In this document: positions 7,481-15,877 of the stretch, piece by piece
Layout: each line of letters begins with the position of its first letter
How positions within the stretch are numbered: position 1 is the stretch's first letter
Assembly: GCA_002840535.1 (NCBI GenBank)
Contig: PHBH01000030.1
Span: forward strand, 1-40,102
Origin: Deltaproteobacteria bacterium HGW-Deltaproteobacteria-15
Lineage (GTDB): Bacteria; Desulfobacterota; DSM-4660; Desulfatiglandales; HGW-15
Direction of reading: 5' to 3'
DNA: 40,102 nt
Position numbers and translations under genes: made by a program
Notes under the pieces: model-generated
What the model was told of the DNA's origin: nothing
The model's input: only the letters and a program-made list of their open reading frames with translations
Databases searched by the model: none

Positions 7481-8287
7481 ATGGGTTGGATTCTTAGAAT
7501 AAGCCTTATGTCCCGCGCCGAGAAAGAGGGTCTGTACAGGATCCTCATTCCACCCTCGCTGTACCACCGGTTTGTCATAGACCCGCTCACGTACGGGGAT
7601 AGACAAGGTGAAAAGGCGGTCCGTTTCTTCTGCCCGGAAAAGGACAGGACTGCCCTTGTGGAGATGAAGTTTTCCGGGATGGAAGAGCCTGTGTTCTCCA
7701 TCCAGGTCAGCGATACAATCGACGCGACCCAGATCGAGCTGGATTTTGTCATCGTAAACGATCCGGATTCCCCGAAGTTCAACACCAACGTGGATGAGCA
7801 GGGGAGGGATACGCTCTTCGGGTGGGCGGCAAGAAATATCCCGGAAGAGATCAAGGCAATGGAAGCCGGCTATTTTCCGGGCCAGGTCAGAAGAGGCCTC
7901 AAGATGACAAGGGAGGTTATCCGCGGTCTGGACTTCTTCTGTAGCATCCTGGGGGTGAAGAGCATCAGGCTGGATGCGCTTTTTTATCACAATGCCATCA
8001 CCTACGAGCGATGCGGTTTCAGCTATTTTGAAGGGTATGCGCAAATGAAGAGGATTCATGCGCTGTTCCAGCCCGGAAAAGCTCTTTATGAAAAGATGGA
8101 CGGCAGCACGCCCTTTCGGAGACCCGAATTCGCCCGGACCGTGAGGGGTCGCAGCTGGGCGATCCATGATGGTCTCCTCCTGGAAGCAGATGACGATCTC
8201 CTGGAAGAAGGGTGGGCTTCTCCGGTGATGTACAGAATGGTGGAGAATCCGCGGGCCATGATTACGTTCCCCGACCCTGTCTATTAG
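7481..8287 (+). CDS. Conserved-looking hypothetical protein
   Basis: A 268-residue soluble protein that I do not assign to a family. It has beta-rich N-terminal segments (RFVIDPLTYGDRQGEKAVRFF; VEMKFSG), a DFVIVNDPDSPKFNTNVDEQG block, and a C-terminal aromatic region (YERCGFSYFEGYAQMKRIH) faintly like the end of a GNAT acetyltransferase fold, which is only a guess. The composition is that of a genuine protein; the long opposite-strand frame here is His/Arg-rich like a shadow. The start is uncertain: ATG 7481 and ATG 7508 both lack a good ribosome-binding site. It is divergent from a lysine deacetylase, so a link to acyl-lysine metabolism is possible. Its TAG stop touches the palindrome at 8287-8433. 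Confidence 0.6.
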   Translation: MGWILRISLMSRAEKEGLYRILIPPSLYHRFVIDPLTYGDRQGEKAVRFFCPEKDRTALVEMKFSGMEEPVFSIQVSDTIDATQIELDFVIVNDPDSPKFNTNVDEQGRDTLFGWAARNIPEEIKAMEAGYFPGQVRRGLKMTREVIRGLDFFCSILGVKSIRLDALFYHNAITYERCGFSYFEGYAQMKRIHALFQPGKALYEKMDGSTPFRRPEFARTVRGRSWAIHDGLLLEADDDLLEEGWASPVMYRMVENPRAMITFPDPVY

Positions 8288-8433
8288 CAGGCTGCTGAAA
8301 AACGCCCATCTCTGCAAGCGGCCGAATCTCGAGCGATGTCGCCCTTATGTCTGGCACGGGACGTGCAGATAGGGTGGGACCGAGACACCTGCATGGTTGA
8401 GCGATCTGCGAACAAGAGTGTTCAGCAACTTGC
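8287..8433. repeat. Palindromic intergenic repeat touching a stop codon, copy D
   Basis: It begins GCAGGCTGCTGAAAAACGCC at the stop codon of the upstream gene and ends TTCAGCAACTTGC, with the two ends inverted at 11 of 13 positions. The left 25 bases closely match those of the repeat at 28003-28129, which also begins at a stop codon. It could serve as a terminator for the upstream gene, and it contains the possible sigma-54 promoter at 8352-8367. Confidence 0.6.
8352..8367 (+). promoter_or_regulatory. Candidate sigma-54 (-24/-12) promoter
   Basis: TGGCACGGGACGTGCA matches the TGGCACG-N4-TTGCA consensus at all but one position, with the required 10-base gap between GG and GC. It lies about 115 bases upstream of the sensor kinase start. 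It falls inside a palindromic repeat, so chance is not excluded. Confidence 0.4.
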
Positions 8434-8493
8434 TGAATTCTCTTGATTCCACTTCTTTTCCTACCTATTTTGGGGTTGTCGAGGAAGACGAAG

Positions 8494-11307
8494 ATGTTTA
8501 TACCCTCATTTCGGAACCTGCGAATCCGCGCAAAGCTTGTCAGTGTGACCTTGTTCCTGGTCATGGTCCCGCTTATCGCCGTCTCTTTTCTTGCCACCGA
8601 TCGATTCGGCAAGGCGCTCAGGCGTGCAGCAGAGGAAGATCTGGAGCATCTCGTCAGAAACATCTACTCCATGTGTGAGGTGCAGCAGGAGATGGTCCAG
8701 GCCAAGGTCGTTTCCGACCTGAAGATCGCCTGGAACATCATCCAGCGCTACGGCGAATCCATCGACATCATTCCTGAGAAGCAGATCCATTTCAATGCCG
8801 TGAACCAGGTCACCAATGAGGTGATCCCCGTGTCGGTCCCGCTCTGGAAGGTGGGACAGATTCCCATCACCAGGAACAACCGAATCGTCGATGAAGTGCA
8901 GGACCTGATTGGAGGGACCTGCACCATATTCCAGAGGATCGAGGGGGACCGGCTTCTCCGGATAGCAACCAATGTGGTGAGCAGGGAGGGGCGGACGGGT
9001 GTCGGCACCTTTCTCCCGCCGGAAAGTCCTGTGACTGAAGCCATACTGGCCGGCTACTCGTACCGTGGCAGGGCATTCGTGGTGGACGATTGGTACATCA
9101 CCGCCTACGAGCCGATCAGAGACCCCCGGGGAGGTCCGGTGATCGGGGCTGTTTATGTGGGCGTGAGGGAGCAGAGCGCCCATTCACTGAAGGGAGAGAT
9201 CAAGGATATCAAGGTGGGTGAGACGGGATACGTCTACATCATGGACACCGACGGCGTTCTCAAAATCCACCCCGTCAAAGAAGGGGAGAATATCATCAAT
9301 GCAAGGGATTCCTCCGGTTTCGAGTATATCCGCGCAATCGTGAGAGACGTCCTCAAGCATCCAGAGGGGGAAATCGGCACCATTCGATATCCGTGGATCA
9401 ATCCGGAGCTGGGAGAAACCAGGCCCCGGCCCAAGGTGAACAAGTATATTTATTACGAGCCGTGGGACTGGATCATCGTGGCCGGAACCTATGAAGAGGA
9501 GGTTTATCAGTCGCTTTATGAAACCAGGCGGTTCATCGCGCTCCTGGTTATTGTCGGAATCGGCCTCGTCTTTTTTCTTACCATGACCCTTTCCAAGGTC
9601 ATCACCAAACCCATACAGGAGCTCACCGAGATTACCACCCGGATGGTGGGAGGAGATCTGTCACAGAGGGTGAATGTGCATGGTGCGGACGAAATCGGGA
9701 TACTGGGGACTTCCTTCAACCGCATGATCAGCCAGATCCAGCACTACACCTCCAACCTCGAACAGATGGTCAAAGGCAGGACCCAGGAGCTGGAGGAGTC
9801 AAAGGAGAAATACCGGAACCTCTCGCGCTTTCTGAACAGCATCCTTGACAGCGCCACGGAATATGCCATCGTTGCCCTGGACTATGTGGGCAACATCATG
9901 GAGTTCAACAAGGGGGCGGAAAGACTCTTCGGCTGGAAAAAGGCGGAGGTCCTGAATCAGCAGAACATCGGCGTCACCATTTCCCCTGATGATCGGGAAA
10001 AGGGTATTCAAAAGGAAATGGCCGCATTGACCAGGGACAAAGGCGTTTGCGAACTGGAGATGGTCCGGGTAAGAAAGGACGGCACGTATTTTCCGGTGCT
10101 CACCACAGTGACCTCTATCACCGACCCCTCTGGAAAGACAACCGGTTATGTTGAAATCATCCGCGATATCACCCTGAGAAAAAAGCTCGAGAGAGAGCTC
10201 CGGGAGACAAAGGAGTTTCTCGAAAACATTATGGAGAGCTCTGTGGACGGTATCCTGACCACAGACCTGAAAGGGTTGATCACCTACCAGAATCGAGCAA
10301 TGGAGGAGATCCTCCAGTATCCGAGGGAAGAGGTCCTGGGGACCCATATCTCTCTTCTGTACAAGAGGGGTTTGCAGCAGGCCCGCGAAGTCATGGAGCT
10401 GCTCAGGACCGTAGAAAGGGCGAAGAATTATGAGATGGAGGTCCTTGCCAAAGAAGGCAGATCTCTTACCATCCTCACCTCCCTCTTTCTGCTCAGAAAC
10501 GAGGAGAACAATGTCATCGGCACGGCGGGAATCTTCAAGGACATCACCGAGCAGAAGCTGCTGGAGGCCCGGTTGAAGGCGGCCCAGGCGGGGCTCGTGG
10601 AGGCTTCCAAGATGAGGGCGCTTGGAGAGCTCGTTGCCGGTGTGGCCCATGAATTGAACAACCCGCTTATGGCATCCCAGACGATTCTTCATGTAATCAT
10701 GAGGAATCTCCCGCAGGATTTCCCTGAAAGAGAGCGACTGGAGCTTATCCGCAAGTGCAATGACCGTATTGCCAAGATCGTGGACCATCTGAGGGAATTT
10801 TCGAGACAGACAACGCCCGAATTCAACGAACTGGACATCAACCAGCCGGTTGAAAATGCGTTGCTGATCACAGGGCAGCAACTGCTCGATCATGGTATAA
10901 ACATTGTGCGAAATCTTTCGGCAGATCTGCCCAAAGTGAAGGGCGATCCCAATCAGCTCGAGCAGGTGTTTCTGAATCTCATTTCCAATGCAAGGGATGC
11001 CATGGATGATACCGAAGGACCCAAAAAAGAGCTGACGATCGCCTCGAGTCATATCCAGGACGATGGCGGTTCGGCGGTGGAAGTCCGCCTCAGGGACACC
11101 GGCGTGGGGATCCCTCCCGATATTCTGACAAAGATCTTTGAACCTTTCTTCAGCACCAAGCCGGTGGGGAAAGGAACCGGGCTCGGCCTGTCTCTCTGCT
11201 TTGGCATCATCGAGGCCCATAAGGGGAAAATCGAGATCAGCAGCAGCAAGGGAGAAGGAACCGAAGTCAGGGTCGTTATTCCAGCAAGTGAATCACGAAA
11301 GGAGTAG
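8494..11307 (+). CDS. Membrane sensor histidine kinase (Cache-HAMP-PAS-PAS-HisKA-HATPase)
   Basis: A 937-residue kinase. TM1 is about residues 13-33; a large extracytoplasmic Cache sensing domain (Cache3/Cache2 fusion type, with the GETGYVYIMDTDGVLKIHP repeat) runs to about 340; TM2 (FIALLVIVGIGLVFFL) precedes HAMP, a short coiled coil, two PAS domains, HisKA with phospho-acceptor His719 in AHELNNP, and an HATPase domain with DTGVGIP and GTGLGL boxes. The start at 8494 was chosen because GAGGA lies 8 bases upstream; the frame extends further but begins in repeat sequence. A response regulator follows after 5 bases, so the pair is one operon. The Cache domain suggests a small extracellular ligand such as a carboxylate, which is inferred from the family only. 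Confidence 0.9.
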   Translation: MFIPSFRNLRIRAKLVSVTLFLVMVPLIAVSFLATDRFGKALRRAAEEDLEHLVRNIYSMCEVQQEMVQAKVVSDLKIAWNIIQRYGESIDIIPEKQIHFNAVNQVTNEVIPVSVPLWKVGQIPITRNNRIVDEVQDLIGGTCTIFQRIEGDRLLRIATNVVSREGRTGVGTFLPPESPVTEAILAGYSYRGRAFVVDDWYITAYEPIRDPRGGPVIGAVYVGVREQSAHSLKGEIKDIKVGETGYVYIMDTDGVLKIHPVKEGENIINARDSSGFEYIRAIVRDVLKHPEGEIGTIRYPWINPELGETRPRPKVNKYIYYEPWDWIIVAGTYEEEVYQSLYETRRFIALLVIVGIGLVFFLTMTLSKVITKPIQELTEITTRMVGGDLSQRVNVHGADEIGILGTSFNRMISQIQHYTSNLEQMVKGRTQELEESKEKYRNLSRFLNSILDSATEYAIVALDYVGNIMEFNKGAERLFGWKKAEVLNQQNIGVTISPDDREKGIQKEMAALTRDKGVCELEMVRVRKDGTYFPVLTTVTSITDPSGKTTGYVEIIRDITLRKKLERELRETKEFLENIMESSVDGILTTDLKGLITYQNRAMEEILQYPREEVLGTHISLLYKRGLQQAREVMELLRTVERAKNYEMEVLAKEGRSLTILTSLFLLRNEENNVIGTAGIFKDITEQKLLEARLKAAQAGLVEASKMRALGELVAGVAHELNNPLMASQTILHVIMRNLPQDFPERERLELIRKCNDRIAKIVDHLREFSRQTTPEFNELDINQPVENALLITGQQLLDHGINIVRNLSADLPKVKGDPNQLEQVFLNLISNARDAMDDTEGPKKELTIASSHIQDDGGSAVEVRLRDTGVGIPPDILTKIFEPFFSTKPVGKGTGLGLSLCFGIIEAHKGKIEISSSKGEGTEVRVVIPASESRKE

Positions 11308-11312
11308 GAGAA

Positions 11313-11678
11313 ATGTCCAAGCGTATTCTGGTGGTAGATGACGATGAAATGGTTCTCATGGCACTCGATGAACTCCTGAAGCCGGAGGGATATGCGGTCC
11401 AGACGGTTTCAAGCGGTTCGGAGGCATTGAAGAAATTGGATGAAAACGGTTACGATCTCCTGATGTTCGATGTGATCATGCCGGAAATGGACGGATTCGA
11501 GTTATGCAGGCGTGTCAGACAAAAGGAAAAATACAAGGAGACCCCGATCGTTTTCCTGACTGCAAAAAGCCGTGACGAGGACAAGGCGCGCGGCCTGGAA
11601 GCAGGCGCCAACCTTTTCCTTTCGAAGCCGATCTCACCGGACCGCCTTATCCAGATCGTAAGCAGTGCGCTGGGTTGA
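11313..11678 (+). CDS. CheY-like single-domain response regulator
   Basis: A 121-residue receiver domain with no output domain. The acidic pocket DDD (9-11), phospho-acceptor Asp53 in FDVIMPEMDG, the switch threonine in FLTAKS and the lysine in LSKP are all present. GGAGTAGGAG precedes the ATG. It starts 5 bases after the histidine kinase and is almost certainly its phosphorylation partner. As a stand-alone receiver it must act by protein contact or as a phosphorelay intermediate. Confidence 0.9.
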   Translation: MSKRILVVDDDEMVLMALDELLKPEGYAVQTVSSGSEALKKLDENGYDLLMFDVIMPEMDGFELCRRVRQKEKYKETPIVFLTAKSRDEDKARGLEAGANLFLSKPISPDRLIQIVSSALG

Positions 11679-12061
11679 AAAGAAGCGGGGAAACGGTGAA
11701 ACGGGATGCGGGGACAGAGATCATCACAGTATCCCCTCTCCGATTCTCCGTTTCCATCCAGCGTCAAGTCCCAGAACGCGTAATGCAATGTCATTTCGAA
11801 CGGAGTGAGAAATCTTATACTTGGAGGGGGTTACAAGATCTCTCCCTGCAGTCGAGATGACAACTTATTTGCGGGACGCGACACCAGCGAGTCTCGGGTA
11901 CCGGAAGTTCATTGGAGTATTCTACCTTTCCACCCCCACCTATCCTCCCCCGTCAAGGGGGAGGGAAGTGCTTGAAACTGTATACTTCCCCTCCCTCGGT
12001 GGGAGGGGTTAGGGGAGGGGGATCATAAAGGAGTTATTCAACCTGTTTCTGGGACGCCACA
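11679..12061. repeat. Repeat-filled intergenic region, including copy B of the 74-bp palindrome
   Basis: Non-coding. From 11789 to 11862 lies the second 74-bp palindrome, inverted relative to the copy at 5375-5448. From about 11932 to 12021 lie two adjacent C/G-run hairpins (CCTCCCCC-GTCAA-GGGGGAGG and CCCCTCCC-TCGGT-GGGAGGGG) inside a larger inverted repeat. An outer inverted pair GTCCCAGAA (11768-11776) and TTCTGGGAC (12047-12055) brackets the block. It separates convergent genes, so termination is one plausible role. Confidence 0.6.
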
Positions 12062-13129
12062 CTAGGAATGGAGCCTCAAACGACCAATCAGCGCGTCCAG
12101 CCCGTTTTCGCGGTCGAGCAGTTCAGTGAAGCGGCGGATCTTCACCTCGTCCCTGTAGGAAAGGACGGAAGGGCTCTGCTCCAGCCGCTCCAGCCCGGCA
12201 AATGTGTCGTCTTTGACAAGGATGAGGGGAATAGATTTTTTTCTTGCCGCTTCGATGAGTTGAGGGGCAGGGTGCCTCCCTCCCGTCAAGAGGATGCCTG
12301 CCAGAGGCCGACCGGACATATCCCCCTCCCCTCCGGTCTCTTCCCGGTATGAGAGAAGTACGATTTTGTTGTAGGCCCTCTTGAAGAGCATGAGATCGAC
12401 AGGGAGATCGTGGGATCCGACCGTCATCGAGGCAACCGGCCGCTCCAGCCCTTGCTCACCGCAAAGCAGTTCCCCGCGCAAAATCTCCTTTATCTCTCGG
12501 AGGCTTCTAAATGACAGAACAGGGTCTTCCGGGAGAGCCGCAACCACGGGAACACCTTTTTGAACAAGGGAGGGAACCACCCGGTCCCTCAGAGGTTCGA
12601 GCGCTTCGAGGGGAACCCTGTTGAAGATGATCCCGCGCATGTTTTCCCGGAGAAGAGAGCAGACGGACAGGATGGAATATATGGATTTTGAAATCTGCCT
12701 GTGGCGATGAATCAGGACAAAGTCGGCGTCCAGCAGCGGGACGAGGGAGATATCCGGAAGGGGACGGGAAGGCTCATCGAAAAAGATGTGCTTCGAACCC
12801 ATGATGACCAGGACATCCTTGCCTTCGGAGAGCCGGCCTGTGGAGCGCTTCAGATCTTCGATGAAATCGAGCGGTTCGATCTCCTTCCCATCCCACTGCG
12901 CATTCGGATAAGGGCAGATCTCCCCAAGAGGCTCCGAAAGAGCGAGCGCCTCTTTGAAAAGAATGGCATCCTGATCGGTCCATAACCCATCGACCTGAGT
13001 CGGGCGCGTCCCAAAAGGCTTCATGAACCCCACCTTCAATCCCTTCTTCACGAGCCTTCTGATAATCGCCCAGGTCAAGAGCGTATGGCCTGCATTGTCT
13101 CCGGTCGATCCGATAAAAAGGAAGGACAT
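12062..13129 (-). CDS. BioD-like / DRTGG-domain protein, phosphotransacetylase N-terminal family
   Basis: A 355-residue cytoplasmic protein resembling the N-terminal non-catalytic part of long phosphotransacetylases. A dethiobiotin-synthetase-like P-loop domain comes first, with a diverged loop GSTGDNAGHT in which the usual Lys is missing; a C-terminal DRTGG-type domain (AGILLTGG, then IPLILVKDDTF) follows. The catalytic Pta domain is absent. Stand-alone versions are thought to be sensory or regulatory; the missing P-loop lysine suggests weak or no ATP hydrolysis. AGGAGG lies 10 bases before the ATG. It is transcribed toward the response regulator and away from the second kinase; its partner is unknown. 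Confidence 0.75.
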   Translation of the reverse strand: MSFLFIGSTGDNAGHTLLTWAIIRRLVKKGLKVGFMKPFGTRPTQVDGLWTDQDAILFKEALALSEPLGEICPYPNAQWDGKEIEPLDFIEDLKRSTGRLSEGKDVLVIMGSKHIFFDEPSRPLPDISLVPLLDADFVLIHRHRQISKSIYSILSVCSLLRENMRGIIFNRVPLEALEPLRDRVVPSLVQKGVPVVAALPEDPVLSFRSLREIKEILRGELLCGEQGLERPVASMTVGSHDLPVDLMLFKRAYNKIVLLSYREETGGEGDMSGRPLAGILLTGGRHPAPQLIEAARKKSIPLILVKDDTFAGLERLEQSPSVLSYRDEVKIRRFTELLDRENGLDALIGRLRLHS

Positions 13130-13580
13130 CGGTCCGGGGCCTCCTGTCTCGATTGACTACCCGTTTCGCGATTATAGGTGTTTTGATCCGGAGGGCAAAG
13201 AATATTTAAGTGAAAACAAGAGTGGTCATCGACCGTCATCTCGGGGGTTACACCGTCTGGCGATTTTTGTATCCCTTTGGCTCCAGTTCTCGGAAACCGC
13301 CGTATTTTGGAGTTAAAATCCTGAATTTGAAGCACTTCCTCTCTCCTTTTTTTGGCATGCCTTTTGAATCTAACCAGAAAGAGACAACCATGGCGTTCCC
13401 GCGAAAAGCCGGAAATGCCTTTTAAGTCGTGCCGGTCGCATGAGAGGAACCGGGGCACTGTCTTTTGAAGGAAACCTGGACAGCGGTTTTACCGGAGGGA
13501 CGACTTGTTGCGATACCATCAGTCGGCCGGATAGATCACCTTACATCCGGCAAACTCCATGAAGAGCGATTTGTGAATAT
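13130..13580. other. Intergenic region upstream of the second kinase
   Basis: About 450 bases without a credible gene. It contains a GTGCCGGT / ACCGGGGCAC hairpin (about 13436-13466) bracketed by AAGTCGT and ACGACTT. No riboswitch class is recognised. Confidence 0.35.
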
Positions 13581-15335
13581 ATGGTGAGCGCCGCTGCGAC
13601 AAACGAAGAGGCTCAAAGGAAGCTTTATTATTCCAGGCTCTACCGAAAGTTCATCCTGATTACCCTGGTATGCTCCGTTGTGCCCCTTCTTCTTGTAGGA
13701 TGGGCGATCAATATCCACTACACCCGGTTTGCAAAGAACCGGATGATCAATGCGATCGAAACACAGGTGGATTATCACCGGAAGATCATTGAGCTCTTCC
13801 TGAAGGAGCGTAGCTCGAGTCTTCACCTGATCTCAGAGATCCATTCCAAAGCGTTCCTGAGAGAATACTCCAATCTCGCTCATGTATTTGAAATTCTGAA
13901 TCAGGAATCCGGGTCCATCACCGATCTTGGAGTGATCGACCAGGACGGCAGACATCTGGCATATGTGGGGCCCTACGACCTGATAGACAAGAACTACAGC
14001 CAGACTGAATGGTTCAAGAAGGCAATGGACAAAGGCATTTACATCAGCGATATGTTCACCGGATTTCGCAAGGTACCCCACTTCATCATAGCCATCATGC
14101 GGAACGATAATGAGAACAAGTGGATCCTTCGGGCTACGATCGATACGGAGGCCTTCCGTTCTCTGGTGGAAAATGTAAGGATTGGAGCAACCGGCGAAGT
14201 ATACCTACTGAACGAGGATGGAATATATCAGACCACTCCCCGTTTCGGCGGAAAAATCATGGAGAAGGGTTCACTTCCAATAGAGACTTTTCATCCGGGC
14301 ACCAGGATTCGGACCCAAACGTTCTCCGGCGCAGGGGAGAAACGGAAAGAGTCCAAGCAGCTCCTTGCCACTGCCTGGCTCTCGGAACCTCGTTGGATGC
14401 TTGTGGTGAAGCAGGACTATGATGAGGCGTTCGGAGCGGTCAATTATGCGAACTATGCCTCGCTGCTTTTTCTTCATCTCTGCGCACTGACCATACTGAT
14501 CGTTTCCATTCTCAGCGCGAGACACGTGGTAAGAATAGTGCAGCGTCGGGATACAGAGGCGGACCAATTGAACAGGCAAATCATGGAGACAGGAAAGATG
14601 GCTTCCATCGGCGAGCTTTCTGCCGGGGTAGCCCACGAGATCAATAATCCCCTTGCGATCATCCTCACAGAAAAACAGATCCTGCAGGATATGGCGACAT
14701 ACGCCACAAATCTCGACGAGGGATTCAGGAACTCCCTCAAGGAATCTTTGGACCAGATGGACACCCAGGTGAAACGGTGCAAGCGGATCACCCACAACCT
14801 GCTGCGGTTTTCCCGCCGCACGCGATCCATTATTGAAGAGGTCGATCTGAACGCTTTTCTCAAGGAAGTGGTTGATCTGATGGAGCGTGAGGCCAAATCG
14901 GGAGGCATTCGGTTCATACTGGAGCTGGATCCGGACCTCAAACCCGTGCTTTCGGATCCGTCGCAGCTTCAACAGGTGTTCCTGAACCTGATTACCAACG
15001 CCATTGATGCGCACGACGGCAAACCCTACGGCACGATCCGGGTTGCCACCCGGGCCGATCAGAAAGGCAAAAAGGGTCTGGTGACCTTTGCAGATACCGG
15101 GTCAGGAATACCAAAAGAGAACCTGAACAAAGTATTCGATCCTTTTTTCACGACCAAACCGGTCGGAAGGGGTACAGGCTTGGGGCTTTCCATCTGTTAC
15201 GGGATCATGCAGCGCCTCGGCGGGGAGATTCGTGTTCAAAGCGAGGTGGGCTCCGGGACCGAGTTCACGCTTGAAATCCCCTTCCGCCCGCCGCATGGGC
15301 TGGAGGAAAGCATCGGAACAGAACAGGACATCTGA
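13581..15335 (+). CDS. Membrane sensor histidine kinase (dCache-HisKA-HATPase)
   Basis: A 584-residue kinase: TM1 about residues 25-45, an extracytoplasmic double-Cache domain (features [18 protein letters not shown] and [17 protein letters not shown]) to about 290, TM2 about 295-315, then HisKA with phospho-acceptor His352 in AHEINNP and an HATPase domain with DTGSGIP and GTGLGLS boxes. There is no PAS or HAMP between TM2 and the kinase core. The ATG at 13581 has no strong ribosome-binding site. A response regulator follows 83 bases downstream with its own strong site; the two are a likely cognate pair. Confidence 0.9.
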   Translation: MVSAAATNEEAQRKLYYSRLYRKFILITLVCSVVPLLLVGWAINIHYTRFAKNRMINAIETQVDYHRKIIELFLKERSSSLHLISEIHSKAFLREYSNLAHVFEILNQESGSITDLGVIDQDGRHLAYVGPYDLIDKNYSQTEWFKKAMDKGIYISDMFTGFRKVPHFIIAIMRNDNENKWILRATIDTEAFRSLVENVRIGATGEVYLLNEDGIYQTTPRFGGKIMEKGSLPIETFHPGTRIRTQTFSGAGEKRKESKQLLATAWLSEPRWMLVVKQDYDEAFGAVNYANYASLLFLHLCALTILIVSILSARHVVRIVQRRDTEADQLNRQIMETGKMASIGELSAGVAHEINNPLAIILTEKQILQDMATYATNLDEGFRNSLKESLDQMDTQVKRCKRITHNLLRFSRRTRSIIEEVDLNAFLKEVVDLMEREAKSGGIRFILELDPDLKPVLSDPSQLQQVFLNLITNAIDAHDGKPYGTIRVATRADQKGKKGLVTFADTGSGIPKENLNKVFDPFFTTKPVGRGTGLGLSICYGIMQRLGGEIRVQSEVGSGTEFTLEIPFRPPHGLEESIGTEQDI

Positions 15336-15418
15336 TTCCAGTGGCATCGATGCAGCCGATGACCTGTGACAGAGAGTGATCGGTAAATTTTGGAGTAATT
15401 CATAAGGAGGGTTAGGGA

Positions 15419-15877
15419 ATGAAAGGATCCAAGATCCTACTGGTGGATGACGAGGCGGTGTTCACCAAAAATATGTCCAAGCTCCTCACGAACCGGGGAT
15501 ATCATGTCACCGCCGTCAACAGCGGCGACAACGCGATCCGTTCCCTTCAGGAGCAGGGTTTCGATGTAATCGTGTTGGACCTCAAAATGCCTGGAATGGA
15601 CGGCATCGCCACCCTGAAGGAGATCAAAAAACTGGGACTCTTCACCCAGACTCTTATCCTTACGGGGCATGGGTCCATCGACACGGCTTTGGAAGCGATC
15701 AAGCTGGGCGCTTATGACTACTTGACAAAGCCGTGCGAGATCGACGAACTGGTCACTAAGATCGAGGGCGCCTGGGAAAAAAAGGACCGGGCCGAACAAC
15801 AGGAACTGCAGGACAAGATTCAAAAAGTCGTGGAGTCCCCCTCATCGGTCTTTGACCTCTTCCCCAAAAAGAAGTAA
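15419..15877 (+). CDS. Response regulator receiver protein
   Basis: A 152-residue receiver with a short charged tail. Asp10-Asp11, phospho-acceptor Asp54 in LDLKMPGMDG, the TGHGS switch and the TKPCEIDEL lysine resemble the receivers of NtrC/AtoC-type regulators, but the AAA and Fis domains are lacking. AGGAGG lies 8 bases before the ATG. It is downstream of the dCache kinase. Its last 36 bases overlap the end of the convergent ycaO gene. Confidence 0.88.
   Translation: MKGSKILLVDDEAVFTKNMSKLLTNRGYHVTAVNSGDNAIRSLQEQGFDVIVLDLKMPGMDGIATLKEIKKLGLFTQTLILTGHGSIDTALEAIKLGAYDYLTKPCEIDELVTKIEGAWEKKDRAEQQELQDKIQKVVESPSSVFDLFPKKK

Noticed and set aside
7340..8317. Long minus-strand frame opposite the 7481 gene
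   Set aside because: His/Arg/Leu-rich shadow composition and no ribosome-binding site; the plus-strand protein looks genuine.
9799..11220. 473-codon minus-strand frame inside the sensor kinase
   Set aside because: Antisense shadow of PAS/HisKA/HATPase coding sequence, which has unmistakable motifs on the plus strand.
13353..13368. sigma-54-like site TGGCATGCCTTTTGAA before the second kinase
   Set aside because: The invariant GC of the -12 element is GA, and it lies over 200 bases from the start codon.
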